A DNA stretch of 64,000 nt from contig NC_046681.1 of assembly GCF_009870125.1 (NCBI RefSeq), positions 12,475,001 through 12,539,000 of the forward strand, in the 5' to 3' direction. This document shows positions 13,221 to 26,005 of this stretch, piece after piece (within the stretch, counting starts at the first letter, position 1; the number at the start of each line of letters is the position of its first letter). Made by a program: the position numbers and the translations under genes. The stretch is from Drosophila pseudoobscura. Taxonomy: Eukaryota > Arthropoda > Insecta > Diptera > Drosophilidae. The notes beneath the pieces were generated by a model. That model was not told where the DNA came from and did not search any database. It saw nothing but the letters and a program-made list of their open reading frames with translations.

Positions 13221-14559
13221 TTATTCTACAACTTTAATTAGCTTCCAAAGTCGTTCGTTCATCCATTGATCAATAATACTCGTAATTTTGGCCATTAAAT
13301 TCATTAAAAATGTTTTATTTTATCTTTCAATTAACAGAAATTTGTAATAACTTAATCCGATACAAACGATTGACCTTTCAACTTGCAACTGTGTTTTTTT
13401 TTTCAATTCGATTCGCATTTATTGAATATTTTATGGATTATTATGCCATACAGAAAGTGGGTGGATGGGGGGGCAGTGGATGGCCAATTAAATACCTTAC
13501 ATAAGCAGGGATTTAATATTTCCCTGCCATAATTAAGCAGTCAATCAAACCGTCAATCAATCAATATTTTTCCTTTCACAGCTTTCTTTAAGCTTTCAGG
13601 AATCCATCAATGAACCCTCTTAAAAATATCCACTCTGCATGCATTACTACTCGTCCGAGTACGAGTATATGGATATATTTTTACTTTATTTTTTGTACGC
13701 GGCGACGTCATCAATCATATTTAAATCAATTAAGTCAAGAGTTAGCGTTGATATGTGACTGAAGACCATGGATTTTCAGTGGCAAACGCGGCATTGGAAT
13801 GGAATTAAGTTGATCGCGGGGTAAATACTGAATATTGAATGAACTCTGAACCCCCGCGAACGGTTCCGCCCCCGTGCCAATTAAGCCCCCGCCCATCAAC
13901 TCGTATTTAATTAATTAATTCATGCCCCACACACACACACACACACCCACACACCCACACGCATGCATTTAAATGTCAAGCGGCATACACACAGGAAAAA
14001 AACTTTTGTTCAAGAGCTTGTCAAACTTTTAAAGTGCACAAGCAACAACTATTTATGTAATTAACAAAAATGAGTAGAGGGAATCCGCAATTCCGCAGGC
14101 GGGCAGGCAGGCAGGCGGGCAGGCTGCAACATGTTTAAGTGCCTGCTGCAAGTACGACTACGAGTATGTTGCATGCCACGCAAAATCATTTCATAAATTT
14201 TGTTGTATCACAAAACCCTCGAGTGGCATTGCGGTGCGGATTGTGGTCCAGAATCGTGTTTTTGCGATTGGAAATGTGTGCTGGAAAGGATTTTTGATAT
14301 TTGAGATGAAAACCGATTGAGGATGTGCTCTAGGAGAAAACAAATGAAAAACATATATAAAAAAAAACGTAACATAATTAAAGACAACCAAAAGTTTAGA
14401 AATCAAATTTCAATTAAAAAATGTTAAAAACCATATCCAATCTGATGCATACTAACATTTTAAATATTGTTAATAATAAATAATACCATATTTAAAAAAA
14501 AAGCAAAACATAAAAAAAATATAAATTTATTAAAAATAAAAACATGTAAAATAATTTAA

Positions 14560-15000
14560 AAGTATATATAAAAATACCAACTCCAAGAAATACTTGTTTT
14601 AAAAATTAAAACATTTTAAATAATACAAAATATTAAGATATAACATATTTAAAATATAACAAAACATTAAACAAAATTAGGCAATATGTGAAAAAAAACT
14701 AATAAATATATATAAATACCTACCTATATATAAATACCTCCACTTTAATTATTACTGAATGCTAAAAATATCATATTTAAAAAACCACAAAACATAAAGA
14801 ACAAAATTTAAAAAAATGTAGACAAATTCAAACAAAATTTAAAAATATATAACAAAATACGAGCTCTAAGAAATACCAGTTTTATTAAAAACTACTAGTT
14901 CAAAAAAATAAAAAAAAAAAATAAGAAATAGTTAAACAATTTTTAAAAAATATATAAAAGTACAAATTCCTAGAAATACCAGTTTTATTAGACGAAATGG
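14560..15000. repeat. Degenerate AT-rich repeat, three copies of one unit
   Basis: Three copies start near 14563, 14846 and 14950. Each has a TATATAA stretch, then an AAATAC-A-(C/G)TC word, then (T/C)(C/A)AAGAAATAC(C)AG or similar, then TTTTATTAAAA. Spacing is irregular (about 283 and 104 bp), so this is a dispersed cluster and not a clean tandem array. Confidence 0.4.
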
Positions 15001-18000
15001 GATTATATCTTTAAAAAACTTCGATAAAACTAGTTCTTGAAACTTTTTTGAGTCTGCTTTAGGCGTAAGAGTTCCAAAAAATGCCTTAAAAATAATCCTT
15101 ATCAAGCAAATTCCGCTTAGATTAATATTTCCTTAACAATATCTCTTTTAAATTTATTCCAAAAAAAAGCACACAAAACTGAACATTTGCACTTAAATCG
15201 TTCGAGGCCTCATCCTCCACTCAACTGCTATAAATTCCCTACTTTTAAAGAGTATCCCGACAAAAAAAGAAACATAGTTTCCAAAAGTCATTTGTGTCCA
15301 ACAAGCCATTGCTTTCGGTTTCGGATTTTGGTTTTTTGCCTTGGAGCGGGAGGCGGGAGGCGGGAAGCGGGGATCGGATGGGAGTGGGGAGTGAGGGGGA
15401 ATATTCCTCTCTGGTCGCAAAGAGTCAACCGCCATTACAGCCATTGCAGCAGCCACTCATTACTCATTTGCCATAAACTTTCGTTGACTTTTCATATTTT
15501 CTAAAATGCACACAGCGGCGGCAGGGGAGGGGAGGGGAAGGCACACTCATTATGCGCTTTTCCCAGACCAGACCAGGCCCGGATCTCGTATTGATTTTGC
15601 TCAAACATTAAGTTCAAGTGGAAGGAAGGACTCTTTGGGGGGGAAAGCCAGACAACAAATCGCCGGCTATAAATTCTGCACTTAAAAACTTATTTTTTTG
15701 TTAACAGTTTTTCTCGTTTTTTGGCACAATAATTTGTGGGAGGCTCATTGCAATTTTCTTGCAATTTTATTACCTTTTTTTCTCCATATTTTCTTGGTTT
15801 ATTTTTTTGCATTTTTTTTATTTCTGTTGAAAATGTAATTTATTTTTGTATAATTTTTTGTCGCTTTCTTTGGGTTTTCTTATCTGCAGACGCTTTTTTT
15901 TCCTTTTCTTTTTTGGGCCTGACATACATTTTCCTGTCGTTGTGGGCGTGGTCTACATGTGTTTTCTGCCCACCCCCGGCCCTCCCCTCCCTCCAACCAT
16001 AAACCAAACAACAAGTGGCTGTAAAAAGGCCTTGGAATTGTGTCTCCCTTTCAAACGGAATGGAACATTGAATGGAAAATGTTTCCACACAGAAGTTTTC
16101 TTGCCTCTTTTTCTTTTCTTTTTGCAACAACTTTTTTTGGCCCGAACAGGGGGGGTTATTCGGGGGCGGTGAGGTGAACAAGTGTAGGGGAATGTAGGGG
16201 AATGATTGGGGTCAATGGTTCGTGATGTTTGTGAATCGTTTGGGGGCTAATTTTTTTTTTATTTTTTTTTTCGGTGTGTCCTCTTTAAGGCCTTTTTTTT
16301 TGATAATTTAAATGGGTTTTTGATGTAACTGAAATTAGGGAAAAATATGTTTTTAGTTGGTAGATGTTTGAGCTTTAAAGTAGGGATTTTTTTGGGGAAA
16401 TTCTAGAGGTTTTTGTGACATTTTTTTGCAATAATAAAAATGTGCCACTCCCCTCACAGACAAGCCCACTTAATAGAGTTCCTTTGTAGCCAGAACTGTG
16501 GCAAGCGTCGCCGCAGCTGTCAAATAAAACTATGCCACATTGCAGTGCCAGCCACTCTGGCACTTCTGCTGCCCTTCTCCTGCTGCCACTAAATATGCTG
16601 CTGCCACACAAAATATAGTGGTGCAAAAAACATACGAAACTTTAAAAGAGCCTCTGCAGCAAATGCACTTTCACCAACAGCCGAGGCAGCAGCAGAAGCT
16701 GCAACATGCCACAAAAACCTGAAACAAGGCAGCTGCCTGTTGAGAACATTTTGCGTAAAAAACTATTAACTCGTTTTGTGCGGCAGCCCAGGCCCAGAGG
16801 GTGGAGAGCATGTCTGGAGTCTGGTACATCAGCCCATAGACGGCGCGGGGCAGTGGGGCGGTGGGGCAGCAGGGGGGCAAGGGCACGGCACACATGTTAT
16901 CATAATTGCATGGCACACTTTCAGTCAGCACATCACCTCCACCCACTCGTAAATATCCACAGTGGATACTACATTTTCTTCTAGAAGGTAGGAAACCCAT
17001 GGAAAAAATTCTATTTTGGAAAAGTTTGTAAGAAAATCGATATTCAAAATAAGTCAAATACTTGATAATTACTTGAAAATGGTTAGTTGAACAAAATTAA
17101 CAAATAAATACATTTTTAAAAATTAAAAATATATTAAAAAATACAAGTGGCTCTAAAACTAACAGCAAACAACACAAATTGTTATTATATAGAGCGATAT
17201 TATTTTTTAATATAAAATACAATCCTAATTATAATAAGAAAAAAAATTAAAAAATACACGTTTTACTTAAAAAAAAAAAAATATCGACATGCTCACAAGC
17301 AAAAAAAAAAGTTTTATTAAATTTAATATATTTATTTTTTATTAAAATGTAATTTTTTATTTAATTATTGTAAAAAATTGTATTTTTTATATTTATTATT
17401 ACAATTTTATTTAATATTTTATTAATTTATTATTGCAATTTTATTTAATATTTTATTTTTTTTTTTATTAAAAAAACTTAAAACTTAAATAAAGCTTTAA
17501 AACTTTTTTGATTTGCAAAAAAATCCAATCACTATTTTTCAAAAATAATTTCTTTGAACCATCTTCCGATTAATATTTACTTGAAAAATGGCTGTTTGAA
17601 CACCTAGAACTATAGCAAAGCGATTTTGGATGGTATTTTCTGTACATCCAATATTTTTAGCAAAGATCTTACTTTCCCCTTTTGTCCTTGAATTATGGAA
17701 CCAGCAAACCATTTCCTTTGGCTCGAAGAACACCTGGACCTTTTGGAATGCAATTAAATGGATATATTCTGTATATGGTATTCTCTTACGCATCTGCCTT
17801 AGCCAAGCTCCACTGTACTCCCCGTGCATATGCATAAAGAAAGCTACTCAACATTCTGCATGCTACAAATGACTAAAGGTACTGCTGGGAGGGCTCCTGC
17901 CTCTTGAAAGAGTGAAAGCCTGTCTTGGGCAATGGGGCAAAAGTTTGATGTTTTTCTTCACTGGAAAGTTTTGTTACCTTTGCTGCCGCTGCAGGGGGTG

Positions 18001-18065
18001 GACCTGCCTCTTGCACCTCATCAACGTTTTTCGGTGAGGGGCCGAAAGTTTCCTTTTCGATGGGA

Positions 18066-18081
18066 GGGGGGGGGGGGGGGG
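18066..18081. repeat. Run of 16 G
   Basis: Sixteen G in a row are followed within 20 bp by GTGGGGGTGGGGGTG. Similar runs occur at 44193-44208 (G) and 12360-12375 (C). They lie in spacer and have no associated gene. Confidence 0.7.
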
Positions 18082-18332
18082 CAGTGTGGGGGTGGGGGTG
18101 TGAGTGTGTTACAAAATTTTCAACGCTTAAGTGATTTTTGGTGTAGCATACTTTTGGGTGCCATTCACATGCGACGAACAGAACGAGGAGCAGATTTTTA
18201 AAGTGGCATCGGGCGGGCGGTCGGGCGGTCAACACACGCACTGCGGCAGCATCACAGTTCACACACTCACACTCACACTCCTGCCCCCCAGTCTGCCACT
18301 GTATCTGCCCCCAACACTCTACCCTACCCCCC

Positions 18333-18363
<31 letters not shown>

Positions 18364-18960
18364 TGTGTCGCTCTCTCCTCCTGTGGCCTGTGGCGTGTGT
18401 CTGGCGTTAAATTGAAGGCGTTTAGCGTGGCAACCGAAGGACACTTAAATTGTTTTCGCTTTGCTTTTTGCCCCCGCGGCTCAAATCCACGGCTTTCCCT
18501 CTCTTTCGCTCTCTGTTTCGTGTTTTTTTTTGTATTTTTTTGTGAAAAAAATCATAAAAAATGCATGGCTATATATTTTCTCTGTTGCTCACACAAATTG
18601 CGGCTATTATTTGTGTGGAATGTGTGTCGTACGTCTGTTGTACGGCTATTAGGAGCAGCTTACGATGGAAGTTCGTTTTTTTCCGTGTTTTCCTAGGCGT
18701 AAACTTCCATTTTGGCTTATGCCACACATGGCACACATTATATTTGGGGAACCCCCAATGGGGAAGACCATGATAATTTTCAGAATTATCTACAAATATC
18801 CACAAATTTGGGAGGTGCTGTTTGAGCGATGGAAGGTAGATTGATGCAGAAGTCAATGAATGGGAAATGGGAAAAAACAACCATTGAAATTTAAGCTTAA
18901 ATGTATGTTTGGAATCGGAAACCTCCTTAGAAACTTCTTTATTTACGGTCTTACCTGTTG

Positions 18961-19617
18961 CGCGACATGCAGTAGTGCCCCTCGGTCTGTTGGGTGGCAT
19001 TTCTGCCTGTGTTCATTGGGAAACCATTGCAAAATATTATATAATTAATTCATTTAATTAATTCATTCATTTATAAGAGTCGCGCGTCGTACAGCGGCGC
19101 CCCTCGGTCTGTTGGTCAGAGTGTTCTAAGTGTGTTTTTTGTGAAACTATTAAAAAATATTATTTAATTTATATTTTTCTTGACAAATTTCCTTGCAAAA
19201 CTACTCCTCATTAATTTACACTTGTGACGCGTCATGCAGCAGCAGTCCTCTATTTTTTGAGCGGCATTTCTGCCTGTGTTCCTTGGGAAACCACTGAAAA
19301 ATATTATTTAATTAATTCATTTAATTATTTAATTCATTTATAAGTGTCGCCCGTCATACAGCAGCGCCCCTCGGTCTGTTGGGTGGATTTGCTGACTGTT
19401 TTTTCAGGGAAATCATTGAAAAATATTTTGTAAATTATTCATTTAATTAATTAATTCATTTTTGGGTGAATTTTCTGCCTGTGTTTTCTGGGAAATCATT
19501 GAAAAATATTATTTAATACATTTTTTTCTTTACAAATTTCCTTGCAAATGTCGCGCGTCATGCAGCAGCGCTCCTCGATCTGTCGCACGTCATGCAGCGG
19601 CACTCCTCGGCCTGTTG
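18961..19617 (-). repeat. Tandem array: GC-rich motif alternating with AT-rich spacer
   Basis: Six copies of a core like CGTCATGCAGCAGCGCC followed by CCTCGGTCTGTTGG are seen at 18961-18993, 19081-19115, 19226-19259 (diverged after the core), 19347-19383, 19551-19583 and 19583-19617. Most copies are followed by GTGGCATTTCTGCCTGTGTT, a GGGAAA(C/T)CATTG stretch, AAAATATTATTTAATTAATT and ATTCATTTATAAG. The period is roughly 110-145 bp, except for the last two cores, which abut. On the plus strand the core runs opposite to the single copies at 3.6, 44.4 and 45.25 kb. No open frame spans the array. Confidence 0.8.
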
Positions 19618-19671
19618 AGGCCTGTTTCTGCCTGCATTCTGCGCGTAAAAGCTTCTTCTGCCCATCGCTGA

Positions 19672-22340
19672 CTAATTTCTATCAATCCTAAGCCTCCAAT
19701 GCCCCTTTTTTTAGTTCCAAAAACTACTGGGAATCCTTTAAAGCGAATCCTTAACCACACCAAAGCGTCGTGTGACAATTCAATGTAAGCCCCCAAAACA
19801 CAAAGAACAAAAAAATGGAAGAAGAAAGCCTTTCAATCCGAAAATGTTGCATCGGCAGGCAGCCCCCAAAGGTTTCATTGTCAAGGAGATGTTCCCGAGC
19901 CTCCAGTCCGGGCCCGTCCCGGCCTGGCCTGGCCTTTGTGTAAATGGATATGATGGCACAGTGGCACAGTGCCTCTGCGGATGCCACATGGGACACATGA
20001 AATGTAGCACTGCGGTCGGTGCCCCAAGTTGTTGATGTGTAAACGGTTTCGAGGATTTAAAATAAAGTAGGCATGATGCCCCCCTCCCCCCCTCACCAGC
20101 ACAAAAACCCAAGAAAGAAAAGCAGGCACCCAAAGAAGGAAAAGCGGAAAAGCTGCCAAAAAAAAAAATTCAACAGGAAGCCGAAAAGCAAATTGTAGCG
20201 GAAACTCTCGAGTAAACACAATAAATGTTTAATAAGCCAAAACGAGCCACAACGAAAGGAGGAAAAGCGAAGGCGAAGGCGATGCTGATGGAGCTGTCCT
20301 GGAGAATGGTTGGGACTCAAAAAACAATGAACGGAATATAGGAGGTCAGAGTTATGGTATTTTATAGGAGAATTCCTGGAGACACTTTCCCAGACATTTA
20401 AATTATGTGACGAAGGGGTAGGGAGGGGGGGACGGGCCACTGTCTGTGCGGCAGGCACTTTAAAATCGTGATAAAACAAGGAAAAACTGTCGGAGTTTTC
20501 ACCACTCGAGCCACTAAGTGGAGGAGTGCTTGAAAGGAGAGAGAGACATCCAAAACTACTGGAGAAACATCGCGTATGGCAATTGAAAAGTTTTCTCCTT
20601 AAATAGGGGGGCTTCGAGTGGGTGGATGTTTGCCTTCTCTCGGGTTTTAATCACCTTAAAGCAAACACAGCACAGCATACAGCACACATTTCTAGCTTCC
20701 TGAATCGATTGGGGGCTCTGGGCCTGGCTCTGGCTCTGGCTCTGGGCTCTGGCTGTGGCCTCTGTTCCTGCGGTTGATTCCAGGCGATTGATTCCGAGAG
20801 CCCCGCATTTGGCGGCTCATTGAAGTGAAAACGAAATCATATACGGATTTGTCTCTCAATTAGCTTTGTTTTGGATAAATCAGCATCGATTCGAGAGCTT
20901 GGGAGTGCTTTAATTTGTGTGTGTTTTCCTAAGAAGATTGTGGGAAAATGTGGAAAATGTGGAAAATGTGCGAGTGAGTGCTGTGGTAAATGGTATTTTC
21001 TAAGAGATTTTAGGTATGGAACAGGTTTGATGGAGGATTTATATCTTTTTGATGGATTCTAAGTGCAAAGAAAATAATAAATAAATTTAAAATAATATAA
21101 AAAAGAACATAATTAAAACAAAAATAAATAAAAAAATAATTAAAAATAAAAAATAAATAAATAAAATAAAAATAATTTAAAAAAAAATACAAAAAAAAAA
21201 ATAAAATAAAAATAATTTAAAATTATAAAAATAATATTTTAAAATAATTAAAAATTAAAAAAATATTAAAAATAAAAAATAAATAAAATAAAAATAATTT
21301 TAAAAAATATTAAAAATAAAAAATAAAGAAAATAAAATTATTTAAAAAAAAATATAAAAAAATATTTAAAAAAATAATAAAAATTAAATACAAAAATAAT
21401 AAATGTTAAAAAAAAATGGTTTCATATAATGAAAGCAAAATTTATGTGAGACAAATTGTATTGCCCAAAAAAATGTTAATTTTCTTCCAAAAATATCTCA
21501 AAATTTCCAGAGAAAAACAATGCCCAGAATCGATTATTCAGCAGGAGAAGAAGAAATTAATTCAATTATGAGTACAATTAGCATTTTGATTAGCATCCAC
21601 CCACGCACTCGTCCACATTCAAAGGCACCACAAAAGATACAGATTCAAGGGGGGGCATATCTCATTGTAGGTGCCACAGCATCAGCAGCCAATACGACCC
21701 CCAAAAATCCTCGAAGGGGGAGGAAGAAGAAGCAGAAGAAGATAACGAAGAGGGCGAAAAGTCAGTAAGCTGCAAAGATGAAATGAAACGCATCAGAATC
21801 GAATCGATTCGATTAGTGAAATGAAATGAAATTTACGCCAAAATAAATTTCCCACCGTCTTATCCGATGCGTTGCGTCGCGCCTAACTGTATGCCATATA
21901 TATCTTACGCCAGGCACATTTTTTTGGGAATACCCTTACGGGCAGGAGGGAGGGAGGGTCTGCTGAATTTGAAGGGCAGAAGGTGCCCCAGAAAGGAGGA
22001 AACTTGGGAGCTATGCCCATCCATACATATTTCCAATTGTATCTTTATGGAATGTATATATTTATCTGCATATAGAACAGCTGATATTGGAACAATGAAA
22101 GGAAACATTTTTTCGTGGGGGTTTTCTCATTTCTTTAAAGATTTTTACTTGATATTACTGAGAAATGTTAATAAATTGATTATATATATTGGTAGATTGA
22201 AGATTGGTTGCCTCTATCAGGCGATTGCTATACAAAATATCATAGGTAGAATCTGTGGAATAATCTGTAGAAAAATCTGTGAGACATATCGATTATTTGG
22301 GTATAGAGCTGGCCTTGTAGATAGGGAAAGAACAAGACAG
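19672..22340. other. Non-coding spacer with AT-rich block
   Basis: Ordinary spacer to about 21,060 holds a short minisatellite of TGGCTCTGGCTC units (20723-20757). An extremely A-rich low-complexity block follows (about 21,060-21,415, AAATAAATAAAATAAAAATA words). The open frame at 21,520-21,768 is Lys-rich at its end because of AAGAAGAAG sequence and is not convincing as a gene. Confidence 0.5.
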
Positions 22341-22344
22341 ACTC

Positions 22345-22770
22345 TAGGTATATGATATCCAAGAAAAAGCACCCCTTTGCTGCTAAGCCACGTTGTGAAA
22401 GAGAAGGAGGCAGATTTTAGGCACTTGATGTCCACTAAAATTCATCCCTTAGGAGCTAAGCTACTCTGGGAGAGTAAGAGAGACCTTAGATACATGATAT
22501 CCATGAAAATCCACAGCTTTGCTGCTAAGCCACGCTGTGATATCCATTAAAATTCACTTTTTGGTAGCTAAGCTACGCTGTGAGAGAGAGCAAGAGAGAC
22601 TCTAGAGGAATGTTAGCTATGAAAGTGCACTCTTTTGCTGCTGAGATACTCTAGGGGTATGATATCCATGAAAATGTACCCCTGTGGCAGCAAAGCCACG
22701 CTGTGAGAGAGATAGCGAGTTACACAGAGAGTGAGAGAGGGAAAGAGGCTAAGCTACTCTGTGAGACAAC
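22345..22770. repeat. Degenerate tandem array, about 75-bp monomer
   Basis: About six units are seen. The common parts are TATGATATCCATGAAAAT, then a C(A/C)CCTTTGCTGCTAAGCC block, then ACGCTGTGAGAGAGA and CAAGAGAGACTCTAG. Units start near 22350, 22426, 22495, 22539, 22610 and 22657. The GAGAGA tail of each unit merges into longer GA and CT microsatellite sequence at 22690-22890, so the array may have grown from that microsatellite. No protein is encoded. Confidence 0.7.
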
Positions 22771-24539
22771 GATCCAGAGAGAGAAAGAGAGGGGCTGGGC
22801 GGTGAATACCTCTCTCTCTCTCTCTATTTGTCTCTCTATCCCTCTCTCTCATTTCTATCCCTCTCTCTCATTTCTATCCCTCTCTCTTTTCCTCTTGGAG
22901 TGTTTTCTTAGGGTATCAACGTCTTCGGTTTAAGCCGGTTCTTCTCTTTCATGGATTTTTGTTTGTTGTTGTGTGCCACCATTCTTCTTGTCGCTTTGGT
23001 AGCTGTTGTTGCTGTTGTTGTTGTTCTTTGGCATGTCATGATGTTGGCAGTTGTTGTTCTTGTTGTTCTTGTTGTTCTTCTTGTTGTTGTTGTGTTGTCG
23101 CCGGCGTCGTCATTGTCTCTAAACTTTTGTACGTTCATTAATCTTGTGAAGCGTTTTCCCTGTTGCGCCTGTATGGGTGTCCCCCCCTCCCCCTCTCTCC
23201 TCCTCTCTGTATCTGTGTGTGTGTGTGTATTGGTTTGTGCTTGTCTCAGCTTGGCATGTCCTGCCTGCTGTCCCTGCACCCCCCTCCCCCTCCATCCTTC
23301 AGGGGCGGGCAGTTTGTTTGCCTGTTGTGCCGCTTGTTTCCTTCCTGCCCCCCGCACCCACCCATCACCGCACTGTCGCTGCCTCTGAGGCCTTGTCGAC
23401 GTTCGTCGTCCTTGTTCGGGGCACACAGGACACTTGTGCGACAGTTGTTGCATGATAAGGTTTAATCTATTTAATTGTAATTGATATTTTCGCAAGATAC
23501 GACAACTCCTCGCTGGCTCCCCCCTGCCTCCCCTCGCCTCCTGCCTTTCCTTTCCTTTTTCCTTCCTTTATTATTTGTATTTTTCCTACTTTTTGTTGTT
23601 GCTTTTTTTTCGCTTCCTTCACCCATTTATAAACCAAATGAGCCAACAATAACAATGAAGGATGTTTGCCTGCTGCCTCCTCATCGCCAGCAACTTGTTG
23701 GCAACACTTGAGGAAGGACGAAGAGGGGTCCTTCGCAAAAGACAAAATCATAATTTATAAAGTGTGCCAGCAGCGAAGCGAAAGCAATTTTCCCCTCCAT
23801 TCGAGGGGCGGGGGGGAGGCGGTTAAAGTGTTTTGTGACACTTCACACATGCGACCCCCTGCCCCACCCCCTGCAGAGGAGCCCCAGGACGAGGCATGGG
23901 AACAATTAGGCAAAGGAAAACCAAAGGGAAAACTATTTAAATGAGACGAAAATTCGTCAAATTAGGGGGATACAAAGATCTAGAGTTTGGGGATTGGTTA
24001 TCCCATAAATTAAATTAATTTTCTCTCACTTAAAAATAATTACATTTCATTCAAGAATGGAACTTTTTTTTAAAAGGGAATTCTGATTGAAAACCAGTTT
24101 GTAAATAATATTTTTGGTTGAATATTTGGCAATGGCTTAACATTTTTCGGTGGCATCTACTCTTAAGGGTCCTTGCAGCATATTAAATCCTTTAGATATC
24201 CCCTCAAAAACAACAACTTTTATCAGAGAATTAAGAAGGAAGAACTTTAAATGGTTCTAAAAGGGAAAGCACTTGCTGAAACAGTTTTGGAGGCCACTAT
24301 TCCATCAAAGATTATGATGGAATTTAATTTTAGTATTTTCTATAAACGTTTTAGCTTAATTTTGTGCTAAAATTATAGAAAGAGATCATCTAGGCTTTTA
24401 TTTTGTTAAGATTTAAGAGGGTTTATAGATCTTTTATTTATTGTAGCTTGAAGAGCCCCAAATTCACATTTAAAGGGAAAGTCTTAAGAAAGCCTTTTGA
24501 TGGGTGCTTTCGCCTATAGCTAAAGTCACTTCCCCGCAG
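22771..24539. other. Spacer with CT- and GTT-rich low complexity
   Basis: Between 22800 and 22900 a CTCTCTCATTTCTATCC unit is repeated three times. From 22960 to 23110 the plus strand is built from GTTGTT and CTTGTTGTT words. The open frames here on both strands (for example the long minus-strand one at 22908-23495) consist of Thr- or Val-rich low complexity from these repeats, so I do not call genes. From 23940 to 24490 nothing is recognised. Confidence 0.5.
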
Positions 24540-24710
24540 AGAAAGACCTTCCCCGGAGACACCTTTAATGAACTCAGCAAAAACTTAAGCCCTACGCTGA
24601 AAAAACTGAACCCCAAAGCATTAGAGGAGCAGCAGGCCTCCATCATGGCCACCTGTTTGGAGATTAACGCTCCATCAACTCGAATTTCTAGACCTACCCC
24701 TGCTCCCTAG
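24540..24710 (+). CDS. Possible isolated terminal coding exon, unknown product
   Basis: A strong splice-acceptor-like sequence (CACTTCCCCGCAG) ends at 24539. The following 171 bp is open for 56 codons and ends at TAG 24708-24710. The encoded segment begins RKTFPGDTFNELSK and ends STRISRPTPAP. In between is a charged stretch (LKKLNPKALEEQQ) followed by SIMATCLEINAP. Its composition looks protein-like and is unlike the repeats around it. There is no ATG in frame upstream before a stop, so if real it must be the last exon of a spliced plus-strand gene, phase 0. No partner exon was recognised within the preceding kilobase. I do not recognise a family. It could also be a gene fragment or chance. 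Confidence 0.3.
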   Translation, partial: RKTFPGDTFNELSKNLSPTLKKLNPKALEEQQASIMATCLEINAPSTRISRPTPAP

Positions 24711-26005
24711 CCTGCCACTAACCACTGCCTCTCTCTCTCTCTCTCTCTCTCTTTTGGGGCGCCTCCTCTCCCGTATATCAGATAACCAGACGCATTGCTC
24801 ACTTGGTTATTATTTATGCATGAGAAAGGCATCCGAATACATTCGAAGATGGAAAAAGGAGGAGAAAGATGGCTGGACGGGGAGAAATAGAGAAAGAGGG
24901 AAAGGAACGAAAGATGGTGGACACAGAGGGGAGGAGGTGGCAATGGTAGACAGAGAGGGAAGGGGGGTTGGAAATGGGAGACAGAGAGAGAGGGAGAAAA
25001 GGGAGGAGGGAGGAAAGGAGTGAAGCCTGTCCAGAAAGAGAGGCAAATGCAAGGCCAGAAAGAAGCCAAGAAAGAGATGCGAAATTCCCACCAATAACAC
25101 TATAAATTTAATGGGAAAACGTGTAAGGGGGAGGGGGAAGGGGGAGGGGCCGGGGCAGAAATGGAGTTTCCCGTTGGGTTCGTTCCTGGCAATCACTACA
25201 CGGCAAAAATAATTGCTGTTGCCTACTTGGCACACACTCGGCCTCGGCACCCAGCCACCCCCCCAGTACTCTGCCACCCCCCTCCCCTCTCTTTCAGAGT
25301 ACCCTCCTACCGCCTCCCCCCTTTCCCTCCTGCTCCCACTGTCACTCTCATCTCTTGACTTCCTGTTTGAGCTTTTGTTTTTATTGCTTCATTTTCGATT
25401 ATCGTGCAATGCACTTATCGTCTGCCCCCCCCCTCGACCCCTCCCCCCCACACTGGCTGCTGTATCCCATTGTCAACGTCTTCGATCTTTGTCAGAGACA
25501 TGGGATAATGGGGAAAAGGGGGTGGGGGAGGGGGAGTGGGAGGGGGAGGGGGGAGGGGGTACTGGGTTGAGTAAAGCTCAATCACGTTGTTATTTTTGTT
25601 GTTGTTTTCACTGGCGCCTCCTCCTCTCCTCTTCCCCTTCTCTCTCACCATCCTCCGTATCTCTGTAATTGTTGCTTGTTGATTTCTTCTGTTGTCTCCC
25701 ACTTCTGCTGCTTATATATTGTTGTATCTAGATATATATTTTATATATATATACAGCAGTGCCCGAACGCGAAAGTCTGACGTTTTTTTGGCTCTGTCTA
25801 GAGGCCGAGTCGAGTCCTTGCTCCGCAGTGCTTCAAGCCTTCAAGTGGCACGCTGCAAGTTGGGCAGCGTGTCAGGCGAGTGGCTGTAGGAGAGCTACAC
25901 CCCCTACCCCCTACCCGCTGCAGGAGGGATACACGACCAAGTACAGTGAAGCCTCCAGAATTTGAATTGGGGAGAAAGGAAGGAAGTTCTTTGGAATTTT
26001 GTTGT

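Larger units (their letters stand above)
7082..18960. other. Long gene-poor region with AT-rich blocks and microsatellites
   Basis: No convincing coding sequence is seen. AT-rich blocks at about 7150-7470, 8200-8760, 9600-10120, 12715-13220, 14330-15000 and 17100-17540 alternate with normal-composition spacer. Simple repeats include GT runs (8022-8038, 9030-9045, 10902-10924), a CA run (13931-13948), a C run (12360-12375) and a G run (18066-18081). A short minisatellite of GCGACTGCGAC-like units lies at 7793-7822. Open frames at 4202-4852 and 17539-17835 were examined; the first was rejected and the second is treated in the findings. There may be an unseen gene's intron here. Confidence 0.55.

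Noticed and set aside
22908..23495. A 195-codon minus-strand frame rich in Thr, Arg and Gln
   Set aside because: The composition is explained by GTTGTT/CTTGTT repeats and GT-rich sequence; there is no start context, domain or codon bias.
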